Assembly: GCF_900961225.1 (NCBI RefSeq)
Contig: NZ_CAAHFN010000072.1
Coordinates: forward strand, 1-32,017
Direction of reading: 5' to 3'
Origin: Modicisalibacter radicis
GTDB taxonomy: Bacteria > Pseudomonadota > Gammaproteobacteria > Pseudomonadales > Halomonadaceae
DNA length: 32,017 nucleotides
Shown here: positions 6,889-14,808 of the stretch, piece after piece
How positions within the stretch are numbered: the first letter of the stretch is position 1
Layout of the letters: every line of letters starts with the position of its first letter
The notes under the pieces: generated by a model
The model's input: only the letters and a program-made list of their open reading frames with translations
Told to the model about the DNA's origin: nothing
Databases searched by the model: none
Program-made: the position numbers and the translations under genes

Positions 6889-7239
6889 ATGGAAATGGAC
6901 GTATCTCAAACCTTAATTGACCTTGAAATGGAGTTGGTAAGTCCTTCGACGAGAAGGAGCATTGAGCGCTTGGATGAGCTTATTGCCGACGACTTCGAAG
7001 AGTTTGGAAGTTCTGGTAGAGTTATCAGAAAGAAGGACCTCCTCGATTTCGATGGGCCTAGCCCTAAGTATGAGCTTGATGCTTTTTCGGTTCGCTTGCT
7101 AGGGGAGGGGGTGGCTCTAGTCAAGTACAGTGCTAAAATTCTTGGGAGCGTTTCGTATAGGAGTTCCGTTTGGGTAAAGTCCAGGCATCGGTGGCAACTG
7201 CTTCATCATCAGTCTACGGTGGTGCCAAATGACGTTTAA
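6889..7239 (+). CDS. DUF4440 / SnoaL-like (NTF2 fold) protein (cassette 2)
   Basis: This 116-residue protein has the pattern of small NTF2-like DUF4440 proteins. An N-terminal helix with DELIADDFEEFGSSGR is followed by KKDLLDF, then beta strands with VALVKYSAKI and SVWVKSRHRWQLLHHQST. Such proteins are cone-shaped dimers that may bind or isomerise small molecules; no catalytic residues can be assigned. The start ATG 6889 lies 11 bases after the cassette core and lacks a good Shine-Dalgarno. ATG 6895 is an in-frame alternative. The stop TAA lies inside the inverse core GTTTAAC. Confidence 0.75.
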   Translation: MEMDVSQTLIDLEMELVSPSTRRSIERLDELIADDFEEFGSSGRVIRKKDLLDFDGPSPKYELDAFSVRLLGEGVALVKYSAKILGSVSYRSSVWVKSRHRWQLLHHQSTVVPNDV

Positions 7240-7317
7240 CCAGCCAAAGCAGTGGGACACATTTTTGCTTCGCTGCGCTCAAAACGCAAAAAGTGCCCCT
7301 GTTTGGGGACGTTAAAT
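7234..7317 (+). repeat. attC site 2 (between DUF4440 and coiled-coil cassettes)
   Basis: 84 bases from GTTTAAC (7234-7240) to GTTAAAT (7311-7317). The outer arms pair CCAGCCAAAGCAGTGGGACAC imperfectly with GTGCCCCTGTTTGGGG. The inner stem pairs TTTTTGC with GCAAAAA. Confidence 0.85.
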
Positions 7318-7330
7318 TAAAGGAGAGAAC

Positions 7331-8524
7331 TTGACCATGTCATCTCGTGAAGAGCAGTTCGAGAATCACAATCTTCATACCGTTCTCTCTCAGCTAGATT
7401 CAGCGCTTCAGCAAAAGAGTGCGAAAGAACTGAGCGACGGCGCGGTGGACAACCTTGATCGAGTTCGACAAGCGACAGCATTTATTCGAGGTAGGATTGA
7501 AATTGCGAGCCCGTTACTGACACCGGCCAATCGACTAGATCAAATCGAAAAGTCCCTGCAAGCGTGCCTAAACGAGGTCAATCAGTTCAATAGCAACGAA
7601 AATGAAGGCCATCTGGCAAATGCATCAAACCAAATCGACGCCGGACTAAATAGTGCTGCCGCAATTATTTCTTTAGAGCAGCCTGAACCGTCAGTGAAGG
7701 CCCAGGATGCCGTTAGTTTTAAATCCCTCGCAGAAGAAATTATTTCTTCCCTCCGCGATAAATCTGATTCAGTTGCTGAACGTGCCGCGCAGGTTGAAGC
7801 CGATCTTCAGAAGCTTGAAGAAAAGAATGAGGAACAAAAAACACAGTTCGATTCTTTGCAGTCAACGATCGACTCGAAGCTTCAGGAGTTAGAGAACCAA
7901 TTCGGAGCAGCGCAGACTGAGCGCTCAAGCGAGTTTGATGCGCAGGTAAACCAGATTAAAAAGGACGCCGATGATAAGTTGTCCCAAATCTCGGAGAGCG
8001 CAGACACAACTTTGGATGAAATATCCAATAAACAGGGTGAAGCCGAGAGAATTGTTAACTTAATCGGAAATGTCGGGTTAACCGGCAATTTCAAAGGGGC
8101 GGTAGCACGTGAGAAGCAATCTGCGGATCGTATGAGAATAATTGCTCTCAGTTGCTTTATCGCAATGGTCGCTGTCGTGTTGGGGACACTGTTTGTTTCT
8201 GTCGAGAATGGCTTCGATCCGTGGCTCGCACTATTTCGGCTTGGTGCCGCTCTTAGTTTGATTGTTCCCGCCGCCTACGCGGCTCGCGAGTCATCGCGCC
8301 ACCGGACTCTCGAGAATCAAAACCGCCGAGCGGAATTAGAGCTTGCGAGTATCGACGCATATTTGGAATCGTTGCCGGATGAAAAAAGGACGGAGATTAA
8401 AGCCGCTTTGACAGATAAATTTTTCGGGCAGACCCCGGAAGATGAAAAGTCGAGTTCTGATGTTAATGCCGCATCGATGACTGAACTATTGAGGGATGCA
8501 ATAAACGCTCTCGGAAAGCGTTAA
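7331..8524 (+). CDS. coiled-coil protein with two C-terminal membrane segments (cassette 3)
   Basis: I do not recognise a family for this 397-residue protein. Residues 1-125 are helical and polar. Residues about 130-245 form a long Glu/Lys/Gln-rich heptad-like coiled coil (KLEEKNEEQKTQFDSLQ and similar). Two hydrophobic segments follow at about 269-290 and 298-317, then a polar C-terminal tail of about 80 residues. There is no signal peptide. The likely layout is a large N-terminal coiled coil and the C-terminal tail on the same side of the inner membrane. AGGAGAG at 7321 supports either TTG 7331 or ATG 7337 as start. The TAA stop (8522-8524) meets the inverse core. Confidence 0.7.
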   Translation: MTMSSREEQFENHNLHTVLSQLDSALQQKSAKELSDGAVDNLDRVRQATAFIRGRIEIASPLLTPANRLDQIEKSLQACLNEVNQFNSNENEGHLANASNQIDAGLNSAAAIISLEQPEPSVKAQDAVSFKSLAEEIISSLRDKSDSVAERAAQVEADLQKLEEKNEEQKTQFDSLQSTIDSKLQELENQFGAAQTERSSEFDAQVNQIKKDADDKLSQISESADTTLDEISNKQGEAERIVNLIGNVGLTGNFKGAVAREKQSADRMRIIALSCFIAMVAVVLGTLFVSVENGFDPWLALFRLGAALSLIVPAAYAARESSRHRTLENQNRRAELELASIDAYLESLPDEKRTEIKAALTDKFFGQTPEDEKSSSDVNAASMTELLRDAINALGKR

Positions 8525-8595
8525 TTTAACAATGTGGTCAACGGGATGCCAACTACGCTGCGCTCCGCTGGCACCCGTTACCACTAGCGTTAATC
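8524..8595 (+). repeat. attC site 3 (between coiled-coil and lipoprotein cassettes)
   Basis: 72 bases from ATTTAAC (8524-8530) to GTTAATC (8589-8595). Arms AATGTGGTCAACGGG and CCCGTTACCACTAGC pair well. A GC-rich inner stem sits around TGCCAAC and GCTGGCA. Confidence 0.85.
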
Positions 8596-8611
8596 AGAAA
8601 AGGAGACAAAA

Positions 8612-9265
8612 TTGAAACGCATTCTCTTGATTTCATTGCTCGCGGTGCTAGGTGGCTGCACGACGGTTCAATACAACGGTTCTCCTTCAGCTATGAAAGA
8701 TGTCAATCACCCTCCGGTAGGTAAAGAGGTTACGGCCTATGTGGGAGATCACATGGTCGAGAAGGGGGTAATTTACGAAGAGAAAGTACTTTACGTTAAA
8801 CAGCGCGTAGACGGTGCGCTATACGATATTCCCAGCAAGAATTACCCCCAGGTTGGGTTTGATGAAAAACAAGACTTTTTCTCAGCCATTGGTGTTATTA
8901 GAGGAGTTTTATCAGACCCGATTGAAGCGCTCGCGGTTGGTAAGGAACAAGGAAGCCAGGTCTGTGTTATCACGACTCTTGGTGGTAGTGCTTGTTACGA
9001 TGCCGATTATGAGCGGCGTGGTCGGGTTTCTGAAACTAAGAATAGCTTTCAGCAAACATTGATTTACAGTGGTCGCGTGGGAAATAAGATCAACATCGGT
9101 TATCGGGAATTTAGCAATAATACCGCCCGACCCGCCTTTGACAATGAAGTTGAATACGATCTGAGTGAATCAAGGCGCATTGGTTACAAGGGGGCTGTAA
9201 TCGAAGTATTGGAAGCGGACAACAGCAGCATCACCTACAAAGTTCTTCGCAACTTTCCTGATTAA
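8612..9265 (+). CDS. predicted lipoprotein (cassette 4)
   Basis: The 217-residue protein starts with a short lipoprotein signal peptide: MKRILLISLLAVLGGC, lipobox LGGC with the modified Cys at 16. Thr-Thr follow the Cys, so by the usual rule it would be sorted to the outer membrane. The remainder is beta-rich and not recognised; two further Cys are in VCVITTLGGSACYD. The start is TTG 8612 with AAGGAG a few bases upstream. The TAA stop is inside the inverse core GATTAAC. Anchoring in the envelope suggests a surface or periplasmic role, but no function can be assigned. Confidence 0.75.
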   Translation: MKRILLISLLAVLGGCTTVQYNGSPSAMKDVNHPPVGKEVTAYVGDHMVEKGVIYEEKVLYVKQRVDGALYDIPSKNYPQVGFDEKQDFFSAIGVIRGVLSDPIEALAVGKEQGSQVCVITTLGGSACYDADYERRGRVSETKNSFQQTLIYSGRVGNKINIGYREFSNNTARPAFDNEVEYDLSESRRIGYKGAVIEVLEADNSSITYKVLRNFPD

Positions 9266-9334
9266 CAATTCGCGGCACACGGATGCCCTTTGCGCCGCTT
9301 CGCTCCAAATTGTCCGGTGTTTCGGACGTTATAT
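9260..9334 (+). repeat. attC site 4 (right end of the cassette array)
   Basis: 75 bases from GATTAAC (9260-9266) to GTTATAT (9328-9334). Arms AATTCGCGGCACACGGA and TCCGGTGTTTCGGAC pair imperfectly. The following 113 bases (9335-9447) hold no recognisable gene and no ATATAAC partner, so any next cassette is truncated at repeat copy B. Confidence 0.8.
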
Positions 9335-9447
9335 CTACTCTGGCTTAACGTCTGCTTCTGGCCGTTAACTGACCAATGGTACGACAGGAGTAGCTGTTTG
9401 GCCCCGTGAAGTAATGGTTCGGGTTGCCATAAATCACCCCGACGCCT

Positions 9448-9571
9448 AGACACCCGCCAGGCCCTGAATGTAAGCCGTTGTCACGCTGACCCCGGCTCGT
9501 TAGCTGCTCCTGAAGGTTGGATACCAACCGATGCGGGGGCGGCCAACGAGCCGGGGTTTTGCTTTTTTGGC
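9448..9571 (+). repeat. 124-bp direct repeat, copy B, with three-tier hairpin and T-tract
   Basis: Same element as at 95-218. The outer stem is 12 bp here (9490-9501 with 9545-9556), the middle stem pairs 9503-9512 with 9534-9543, and the apical GGTTGG-ATA-CCAACC is unchanged. Several differences from copy A preserve pairing: a T-A pair becomes T-G, a C-G becomes T-G, and a G-T becomes G-C. The T-tract 9557-9568 could terminate transcription from the cassette array. The amidase operon ends just 8 bases beyond on the other strand. Confidence 0.85.
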
Positions 9572-9578
9572 CCTTCAG

Positions 9579-10988
9579 TTAGGTGGGCGGCTGCAGGGGC
9601 GTCAGCCGGGTTTCCAGCAGCCGCGCGGCATGCATGACCTTGAGATCCTCGAACTTGGGGCCGACCAGGTGCAGCCCGACGGGAAGCCCCTGGCCGTCAA
9701 GGCCGCAGGGCAGGGAGGCCGCGGGTTGTTGCGTCAGGTTGAACGGGTAGCTGAAGGGCGTCCAGTCCATCCATTCCTTGTACGGGCCGCCGGGTGGCGT
9801 GTTGTGGCCCGCCGCGAAGGGTGCGATGGGCATGGTCGGCGTCAGCAGCAGGTCGTAGCGTTCATGGAAGCTGGCCATGTGTGCGGTCAGCTCCGCCCGC
9901 TGTCGTCGCGCGTCCAGGTAGTGCTGCAGGGAAATGTCGCGGCCGCGCCGGGCGATATCCAGGAAGCCGGGGTCGAGCCGTTGCTGTTGTGCTTCGTCGA
10001 GCCGTTCCAGCACCTGGCTTGCGCCGGCAAACCAGAGGGTGTTGAAGGTGTCGATAGGGTCCTGGAACCCCGGATCCACGTACTCGACCGTCGCGCCGAG
10101 TTCTTCCAGCAGGCCCACGGCTTTTTCCACGCAGGCGGCAATGTCCGGGGCGACTTGCACATGGCCAAGGTCGGCGCTGTAGGCGATACGCCAGCCCTCC
10201 AGGTCGGGGGGCGGCGGGGTCAGCCAGGCCGGGCAGCGCGGGTTGCCGGCATAGCCGTCGCGTGGGTCCGGCTGCGCGATGACATTGAGCATCAGCGCGC
10301 TGTCTTCCGCGGTGCGCGTCATCGGCCCCAGGTGTGAGAGCGTGCTCATGGCGCTGGCGGGCCACTGGGGGACCCACCCGAAGGTGGGCTTGATGCCGAA
10401 GGTGCCGGTGAAGCTGCAGGGGATGCGGATCGACCCGCCGGCGTCGCTGCCCTGATGCAGCAGGCCCAGGTTGAGCGCGGCGGCGGCCCCGGCCCCGCCG
10501 GAGGAGCCGCCCGGGGTCAGCCGGGTATCCCAGGGGTTGCGGGTGATCCCGTGCAGCGCGTTGTCGGTGACCCCCTTCCAGCCGAATTCGGGGGAGGTGG
10601 TCTTGCCGATGACGACCGCTCCGGCGTTGCGCAAGTGTCGGCTGATGGGCGCATCCGTGTCCCAGGGGCCGTCGGGGTTGCTGGTCGCCGAGCCCATGCG
10701 GCAGGGCATGCCGCGGGTGGGTGTCAGGTCCTTGATGGTGATCGGCACGCCATCCAGCTCGCCGCAGGGCTCGCCAGCCAGCCAGCGGGCTTCGGATTGC
10801 CGGGCGGCTTCCAGCGCCTGCTCGGCGCCGACGTACGAGAAGGCGTTGACGCGGGGGTTGTCGCGTTCGATACGCGCCAGGCAATCCTCGACGAGTTCGA
10901 CGGGAGACAGCGCCTTGCGACGAAATTGCGCAAGCGCCTGGCTGGCGGTGATCTGGCTCAGTTCAGCGGGGGTGTCGCGGTGTGTCAT
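9579..10988 (-). CDS. amidase (amidase-signature family)
   Basis: The start ATG 10988 gives 469 residues, the normal size for amidase-signature enzymes. The Ser-cisSer-Lys triad is visible: Lys in ITIKDLTP, the glycine-rich TPGGSSGGAGAA block holding the cis-Ser, and the nucleophile Ser in GSDAGGSIR. Such enzymes hydrolyse a carboxamide to acid and ammonia in the cytoplasm. It is the last gene of the Liv-transporter operon, with a gap of 8 bases after the M20 hydrolase gene, whose end supplies GAAGAGGGG as Shine-Dalgarno. Context suggests it acts on the imported substrate or on a product of the hydrolase; the exact amide is unknown. A longer in-frame start would overlap the upstream gene. Confidence 0.9.
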   Translation of the reverse strand: MTHRDTPAELSQITASQALAQFRRKALSPVELVEDCLARIERDNPRVNAFSYVGAEQALEAARQSEARWLAGEPCGELDGVPITIKDLTPTRGMPCRMGSATSNPDGPWDTDAPISRHLRNAGAVVIGKTTSPEFGWKGVTDNALHGITRNPWDTRLTPGGSSGGAGAAAALNLGLLHQGSDAGGSIRIPCSFTGTFGIKPTFGWVPQWPASAMSTLSHLGPMTRTAEDSALMLNVIAQPDPRDGYAGNPRCPAWLTPPPPDLEGWRIAYSADLGHVQVAPDIAACVEKAVGLLEELGATVEYVDPGFQDPIDTFNTLWFAGASQVLERLDEAQQQRLDPGFLDIARRGRDISLQHYLDARRQRAELTAHMASFHERYDLLLTPTMPIAPFAAGHNTPPGGPYKEWMDWTPFSYPFNLTQQPAASLPCGLDGQGLPVGLHLVGPKFEDLKVMHAARLLETRLTPLQPPT

Positions 10989-10996
10989 GGCTGGCT

Positions 10997-12280
10997 TCAC
11001 CCCTCTTCCTGCGGGTCGACGCCGGCGGCCTGCACGACTGCTCGCAGCAGCACGTTGCACCCATCGTGCAGGTCGCTCTGGCTGGCGAACTCGCTCTCGT
11101 TGTGGCTGATGCCGTTCTCGCAGGGCACGAAGATCATCGCCGCGGGCGCCACGCGGCCGATGAAGATCGCGTCATGACCGGCGCCGCTGACGATGTCCAT
11201 GTGCGGGAGCTGCAGTGCTTCGGCCCCCTGGCGAATGGCGCTGACGCACTCTGCGTCGAAGTGCTGCGGCGCGAAGTCGGCGGTGGGGGTCAGCGTGTAT
11301 TCGAGGCCATGGCGCTGGCAGACCTCGTCGATGGCCTGCTCCAGGGCGTGGGCCATCTCGACCAGTGCCTCGGGCGTCAGGTGGCGAAGGTCGATGGTCA
11401 TCTTCACTTCGCCGGGTATGACATTGCGCGATCCGGGGTGAACCGCCAGCGAGCCCACCGTACCGCGACCATGGGGCGCGTGCTCCAGGGCGATGCGGTT
11501 GACTGCCTGGGTCAGTTCGGCGGCGCCCAGCAGGGCATCCTTTCTCAGGTTCATGGGCGTGGGGCCGGCGTGGGCTTCCATGCCGGTGAGAGTGAGATCG
11601 AACCAGCGCTGCCCCAGCGCGCCGATGACCACGCCGATGGTGCGTTCGCTGTCCTCCAGGATCGGGCCCTGTTCGATGTGCGCTTCGAAATACGCCTTGA
11701 TCTCGGAGGTCGCCACGCGGTCCTGGCCCCGGTAACCGATGTCGTCCAGCGCCGGGCCCACCCTGATACCGTCGGCGTCGGTATGGCCGAGCATGTCGTC
11801 CAGCCCGAGCTGGCCGGCGAACACGCCGGACCCCATCATGCAGGGCGAAAAGCGGCAGCCCTCTTCATTGGTCCAGGCCACCACCTCGATGGGGGCGCGG
11901 GTACGAATGTCGTGCTGGTTGAGCGTGCGAATGACCTCGAGCCCCGCGAGGACGCCGAAACAGCCATCGTACTTGCCGCCGGTGGGCTGGGTGTCGATGT
12001 GGCTGCCGGTCATCACGGCGGGGGAGTGCGGCTCGCTGCCGGCGCGGCGGGCGAAGATGTTGCCGATGCTGTCGATACGGATGGTGCAGCCTTCCGCCTT
12101 GCACCAGTCGATGAACAGGTCGCGGGCCTGACGGTCCAGGTCGGTCAGCGCCTGGCGATTGACGCCGCCCTTGGGCGTGGCACCCAGCCGGGCGAGTTCC
12201 ATCAGCGCGTTCCAGAGACGCTGGGCGTCGGTGCGCGGCAGGGCATGAGCCGTTGCGGCCGGGGTGATCGCTTGAGTCAT
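10997..12280 (-). CDS. M20-family hydantoinase/carbamoylase-type amidohydrolase
   Basis: The 427-residue protein resembles N-carbamoyl-L-amino-acid hydrolases, beta-ureidopropionases and allantoate amidohydrolases. Metal-site motifs are present: GSHIDTQPTGGKYDG, WTNEEGCRF, EAHIEQGP and GAGHDA near the C-terminus. These binuclear enzymes cleave N-carbamoyl compounds to amine, CO2 and ammonia. The start ATG 12280 is preceded by AAGGACATCACC. It follows livF-like by 34 bases in the same operon, and the amidase follows it closely. Its pairing with an amidase and a Liv importer suggests use of a ureide or carbamoyl-amide as nitrogen source. Which subfamily it belongs to cannot be settled by eye. 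Confidence 0.88.
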   Translation of the reverse strand: MTQAITPAATAHALPRTDAQRLWNALMELARLGATPKGGVNRQALTDLDRQARDLFIDWCKAEGCTIRIDSIGNIFARRAGSEPHSPAVMTGSHIDTQPTGGKYDGCFGVLAGLEVIRTLNQHDIRTRAPIEVVAWTNEEGCRFSPCMMGSGVFAGQLGLDDMLGHTDADGIRVGPALDDIGYRGQDRVATSEIKAYFEAHIEQGPILEDSERTIGVVIGALGQRWFDLTLTGMEAHAGPTPMNLRKDALLGAAELTQAVNRIALEHAPHGRGTVGSLAVHPGSRNVIPGEVKMTIDLRHLTPEALVEMAHALEQAIDEVCQRHGLEYTLTPTADFAPQHFDAECVSAIRQGAEALQLPHMDIVSGAGHDAIFIGRVAPAAMIFVPCENGISHNESEFASQSDLHDGCNVLLRAVVQAAGVDPQEEG

Positions 12281-12314
12281 GGTGATGTCCTTGTCGGTGT
12301 TATACGGGGGCGTC

Positions 12315-13010
12315 TCACGCACTGAGCGCCAGGTAACGGTCGCGAATGGCCGGGTCGGCCTTGAAGGCGTCGGCGCGGCCCTGGTAGACCACTTGCCCCT
12401 GCTCGAGGATGTAGTGGCGGTCGGCAACGGCCTCGCACACCCTCAGGTTCTGTTCCACCAGCAGCACGGGGAGGCCTTCTTCGCGAATGGCGGTGAGGAT
12501 CCTGATGATTTCGTCGACGATGACCGGCGCCAGCCCTTCGGTTGGCTCGTCCAGCAGCAGGATCTTGGGGTCGTTGAGCAGCGCGCGGGCGATGGCCAGC
12601 ATCTGCTGCTCGCCGCCGGAGAGGGCGTTGCCGCTGTTGCGGCGGCGTTCCTCGAGCCGCGGGAACCAGTGGTAGATGTCATCCAGTTGCCAGCGGCTCT
12701 GCTTGCGGGTGGCGATGCGCAGGTTCTCCTCCACGCTCAGGATGCCGAAGATGCCGCGATGCTCGGGCACCAGCGCGATTCCCTGGCGGGCGATGCGGAA
12801 GGACTGCATGCCGCGAATGTCGTGGCCGTTGAAGGTGATTTCGCCCCGGGGCGTGTCCACCAGCCCGACGATGCTTTTCAGGGTGGTGGTCTTGCCGGCG
12901 CCGTTGCGTCCCAGCAGGGTTACCAGTTCGCCGGCTTCCACCTGCAGCGAAACCCCCTCCAGGACGTGGCTCTTGCCATAGTAGCTGTGGATGTTTTCGA
13001 GCTTGAGCAT
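12315..13010 (-). CDS. ABC transporter ATP-binding protein, LivF type
   Basis: A 231-residue branched-chain amino-acid-type ATPase. Walker A is GRNGAGKTT, the Q-loop region includes VPEHRGIFG, the signature is LSGGEQQ and Walker B is ILLLDEPTEGL, followed by the H-loop-region LLVEQN typical of LivF. It would energise import together with the LivG-type partner at the cytoplasmic face of the permeases. The start ATG 13010 overlaps the stop of the preceding ATPase gene by one base. The operon also contains hydrolases, so the substrate is probably an amide or ureide and not leucine. Confidence 0.92.
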   Translation of the reverse strand: MLKLENIHSYYGKSHVLEGVSLQVEAGELVTLLGRNGAGKTTTLKSIVGLVDTPRGEITFNGHDIRGMQSFRIARQGIALVPEHRGIFGILSVEENLRIATRKQSRWQLDDIYHWFPRLEERRRNSGNALSGGEQQMLAIARALLNDPKILLLDEPTEGLAPVIVDEIIRILTAIREEGLPVLLVEQNLRVCEAVADRHYILEQGQVVYQGRADAFKADPAIRDRYLALSA

Positions 13011-13771
13011 CAGGCGGCCTCCCCGAGATAGGCTTCGCGGACCCGTTGATCGTTGCGCACGCTGTCGGGCGTGCCCTCGACCAGGACCCGGCCGCGGTTC
13101 ATCACGGTAATGGTGTCGCTGATCGACATGACGATGCTCATGTTGTGTTCGATCAGCAGGATGGAGTGGTCCCTTCCCAGTTCGCCGATCAGGCGCGTCA
13201 TGGTCGGAATGTCGTCGATGCCCATGCCCGAGGTGGGCTCGTCCAGCAGCAACAGCTTGGGGCGGGCGCAGATGGCCATGCCCACTTCGAGGATGCGCTG
13301 TTGGCCATGGGAGAGCTCGCCGGCCGGAATGCCGGCCCGTTCGGTCAGGTTCAGGCGCTCGAGCACCTCGTCGGCGGTGTCGATGTGGCGCTTGCGGGTG
13401 TCCAGGCGCTGCCAGAAATTGAGCGCCTTCCAGCCGTCCACGCCCTGCGCCGCCAGGCGCAAATTCTCGTGGACGCTGAGTTCCTGGAACAGGCTGGTGA
13501 TCTGGAAGGAGCGCGCCATGCCCAGCCCCACGCGGCCGTGGGCCGGCTGGCGGGTGATGTCCCGGCCGTCGAGCAGGATGGATCCGTGCGTGGGGCGGCG
13601 TTCCCCTGTCAAGCAGTGGAAAAGGCTGGTCTTGCCGGCGCCGTTGGGGCCGATGACGGTATGGATGGTGCCGGGCCGAATGCACAGGTCGACCCCGTCC
13701 ACGGCCTTGAAGGCGCCGTAGGCCAGCTCCAGTCGGCGTGTTTCCAGCAGGGGCGCGTGCGCGTTGGTCAT
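13010..13771 (-). CDS. ABC transporter ATP-binding protein, LivG type
   Basis: The start ATG 13771, preceded by AAGGAGGCGTGAC, gives 253 residues. Walker A is GPNGAGKTS, the signature region is LSHGQQRILEVGMA, Walker B is LLLDEPTSGMG, and the H-loop follows in LIEHNM. The LSHGQQ form in place of LSGGQ is common in this subfamily of urea/amide-type transporters. The gene directly follows the LivM-type permease with one base between stop and start. Confidence 0.92.
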   Translation of the reverse strand: MTNAHAPLLETRRLELAYGAFKAVDGVDLCIRPGTIHTVIGPNGAGKTSLFHCLTGERRPTHGSILLDGRDITRQPAHGRVGLGMARSFQITSLFQELSVHENLRLAAQGVDGWKALNFWQRLDTRKRHIDTADEVLERLNLTERAGIPAGELSHGQQRILEVGMAICARPKLLLLDEPTSGMGIDDIPTMTRLIGELGRDHSILLIEHNMSIVMSISDTITVMNRGRVLVEGTPDSVRNDQRVREAYLGEAA

Positions 13772-13772
13772 G

Positions 13773-14807
13773 TCACGCCTCCTTGTCGTGCGATGACGCA
13801 CGGCGTGCACGCTGCAGCAGGCTTGTCAGCCCGCCCCACAGGCCACCGCGCATGAAGATCACCACCGCGATCAGCGCCACCCCCAGCAGCAGCATCCAGC
13901 GTGGCCAGATGGCCGAGAGGATGTCGCCGAGCAGGACGATGCTGCCCGCCCCCAGCAGCGAGCCGAACAACGAGCCGGTGCCGCCGATGATGGTCATGAT
14001 CAGGATCTGCTCGGACATCAGCAGTTCGATGTTCGACAGCGGCGCGAAGTTGAGCAGCATGGCGTAGAGCGCCCCGGCCAGTGCGGTAATGGCGCCGGAC
14101 AGCACGAACACCATGATCTTGAACAGGCGTATGTCGTAGCCCAGCGCCGCGGCCCGCGCCTCGTTCTCGCGAATCGCCAGCAGGGTGCTGCCGAAGGGCG
14201 AACTGGTGATGCGTCGGGCCATGATGTAGATCACCGCGAACAGCACGGCGACCAGCCCGTAGAAGGCCAGCGGCGAGGCGAGGCTGACGAGGGTCGTGTC
14301 GCCGAGTGCGATGGGCGGGCGCGGAACGCCCAGCAGGCCGTTGTCGCCGCCCGTCCAGTCGCTCAGGGTATAGGCGAGGAAATAGGCCATCTGGGTCAGC
14401 GCCAGCGTCAGCATCACGAAGTAGATGCCCTTGCGGCGAATGCACAGCAGGCCGACCAGCAAGGCCAGCACGGCCCCTACACCCAACGCCAGCAGCAGGG
14501 CGCTGAACAGGCCCAGCTGCCAGTGCAGCATGCCCAGGGCGCTGCAGTAGGCACCCGCCCCGAAGAAGATCGCCTGGCCGAAGGACAGCAGGCCGGTGTA
14601 CCCCAGCAGCAGGTTGCAGGCCAGCGCCGCCATGGCAAAGATCAGGATCTCGGTGGCCAGCGTGGCCGAAGGCAGCACGACGGGGAGCAGGACGACCACG
14701 ACGAGCATGGCGAGCGTCGTCCCCGGCGCCCAGCGGATCCGGCCCGGGCGGGCCAGAGGGGTGGCGCCGTTGCGCTTCGAAGCGACGGCACCCGTTTTGG
14801 TATCCAT
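13773..14807 (-). CDS. ABC transporter permease, LivM type
   Basis: The 344-residue integral membrane protein has about eight to ten hydrophobic segments. It carries the family pattern LLGYTGLLSFGQAIFFG near residue 70, and GGTGSLFGSLLGA near 280. A Lys/Arg-rich cytoplasmic N-terminus precedes the first segment. It pairs with the LivH-type permease to form the channel. The start ATG 14807 lies one base from the stop of the preceding permease gene. Confidence 0.92.
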   Translation of the reverse strand: MDTKTGAVASKRNGATPLARPGRIRWAPGTTLAMLVVVVLLPVVLPSATLATEILIFAMAALACNLLLGYTGLLSFGQAIFFGAGAYCSALGMLHWQLGLFSALLLALGVGAVLALLVGLLCIRRKGIYFVMLTLALTQMAYFLAYTLSDWTGGDNGLLGVPRPPIALGDTTLVSLASPLAFYGLVAVLFAVIYIMARRITSSPFGSTLLAIRENEARAAALGYDIRLFKIMVFVLSGAITALAGALYAMLLNFAPLSNIELLMSEQILIMTIIGGTGSLFGSLLGAGSIVLLGDILSAIWPRWMLLLGVALIAVVIFMRGGLWGGLTSLLQRARRASSHDKEA

Positions 14808-14808
14808 G

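Larger units (their letters stand above)
5860..9334 (+). mobile_element. integron-like gene cassette array without integrase (CALIN), four cassettes
   Basis: Four cassettes lie head to tail, all on the plus strand. Their 5' cores are GTTATAT (5860), GTTAAAC (6878), GTTAAAT (7311) and GTTAATC (8589). The matching 3' inverse cores are ATATAAC (6798-6804), GTTTAAC (7234-7240), ATTTAAC (8524-8530) and GATTAAC (9260-9266). All four pairs are exactly complementary, the signature of excisable cassettes. Starts lie 11-23 bases after each core, and stops overlap or abut the inverse core. The cassette DNA is AT-richer than its surroundings. No tyrosine recombinase of IntI type is encoded in the window, so mobilisation would need an integrase from elsewhere. 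Confidence 0.85.

Noticed and set aside
9531..10337. 268-codon plus-strand frame starting inside repeat copy B
   Set aside because: It is antisense to the amidase and begins within the hairpin, so it is not considered real.
10982..12325. 447-codon plus-strand open frame opposite the M20 hydrolase
   Set aside because: It is antisense to a gene with clear metal-site motifs, has no family features and reads as low-complexity Gly/Ala/Val sequence typical of shadows of GC-rich genes.
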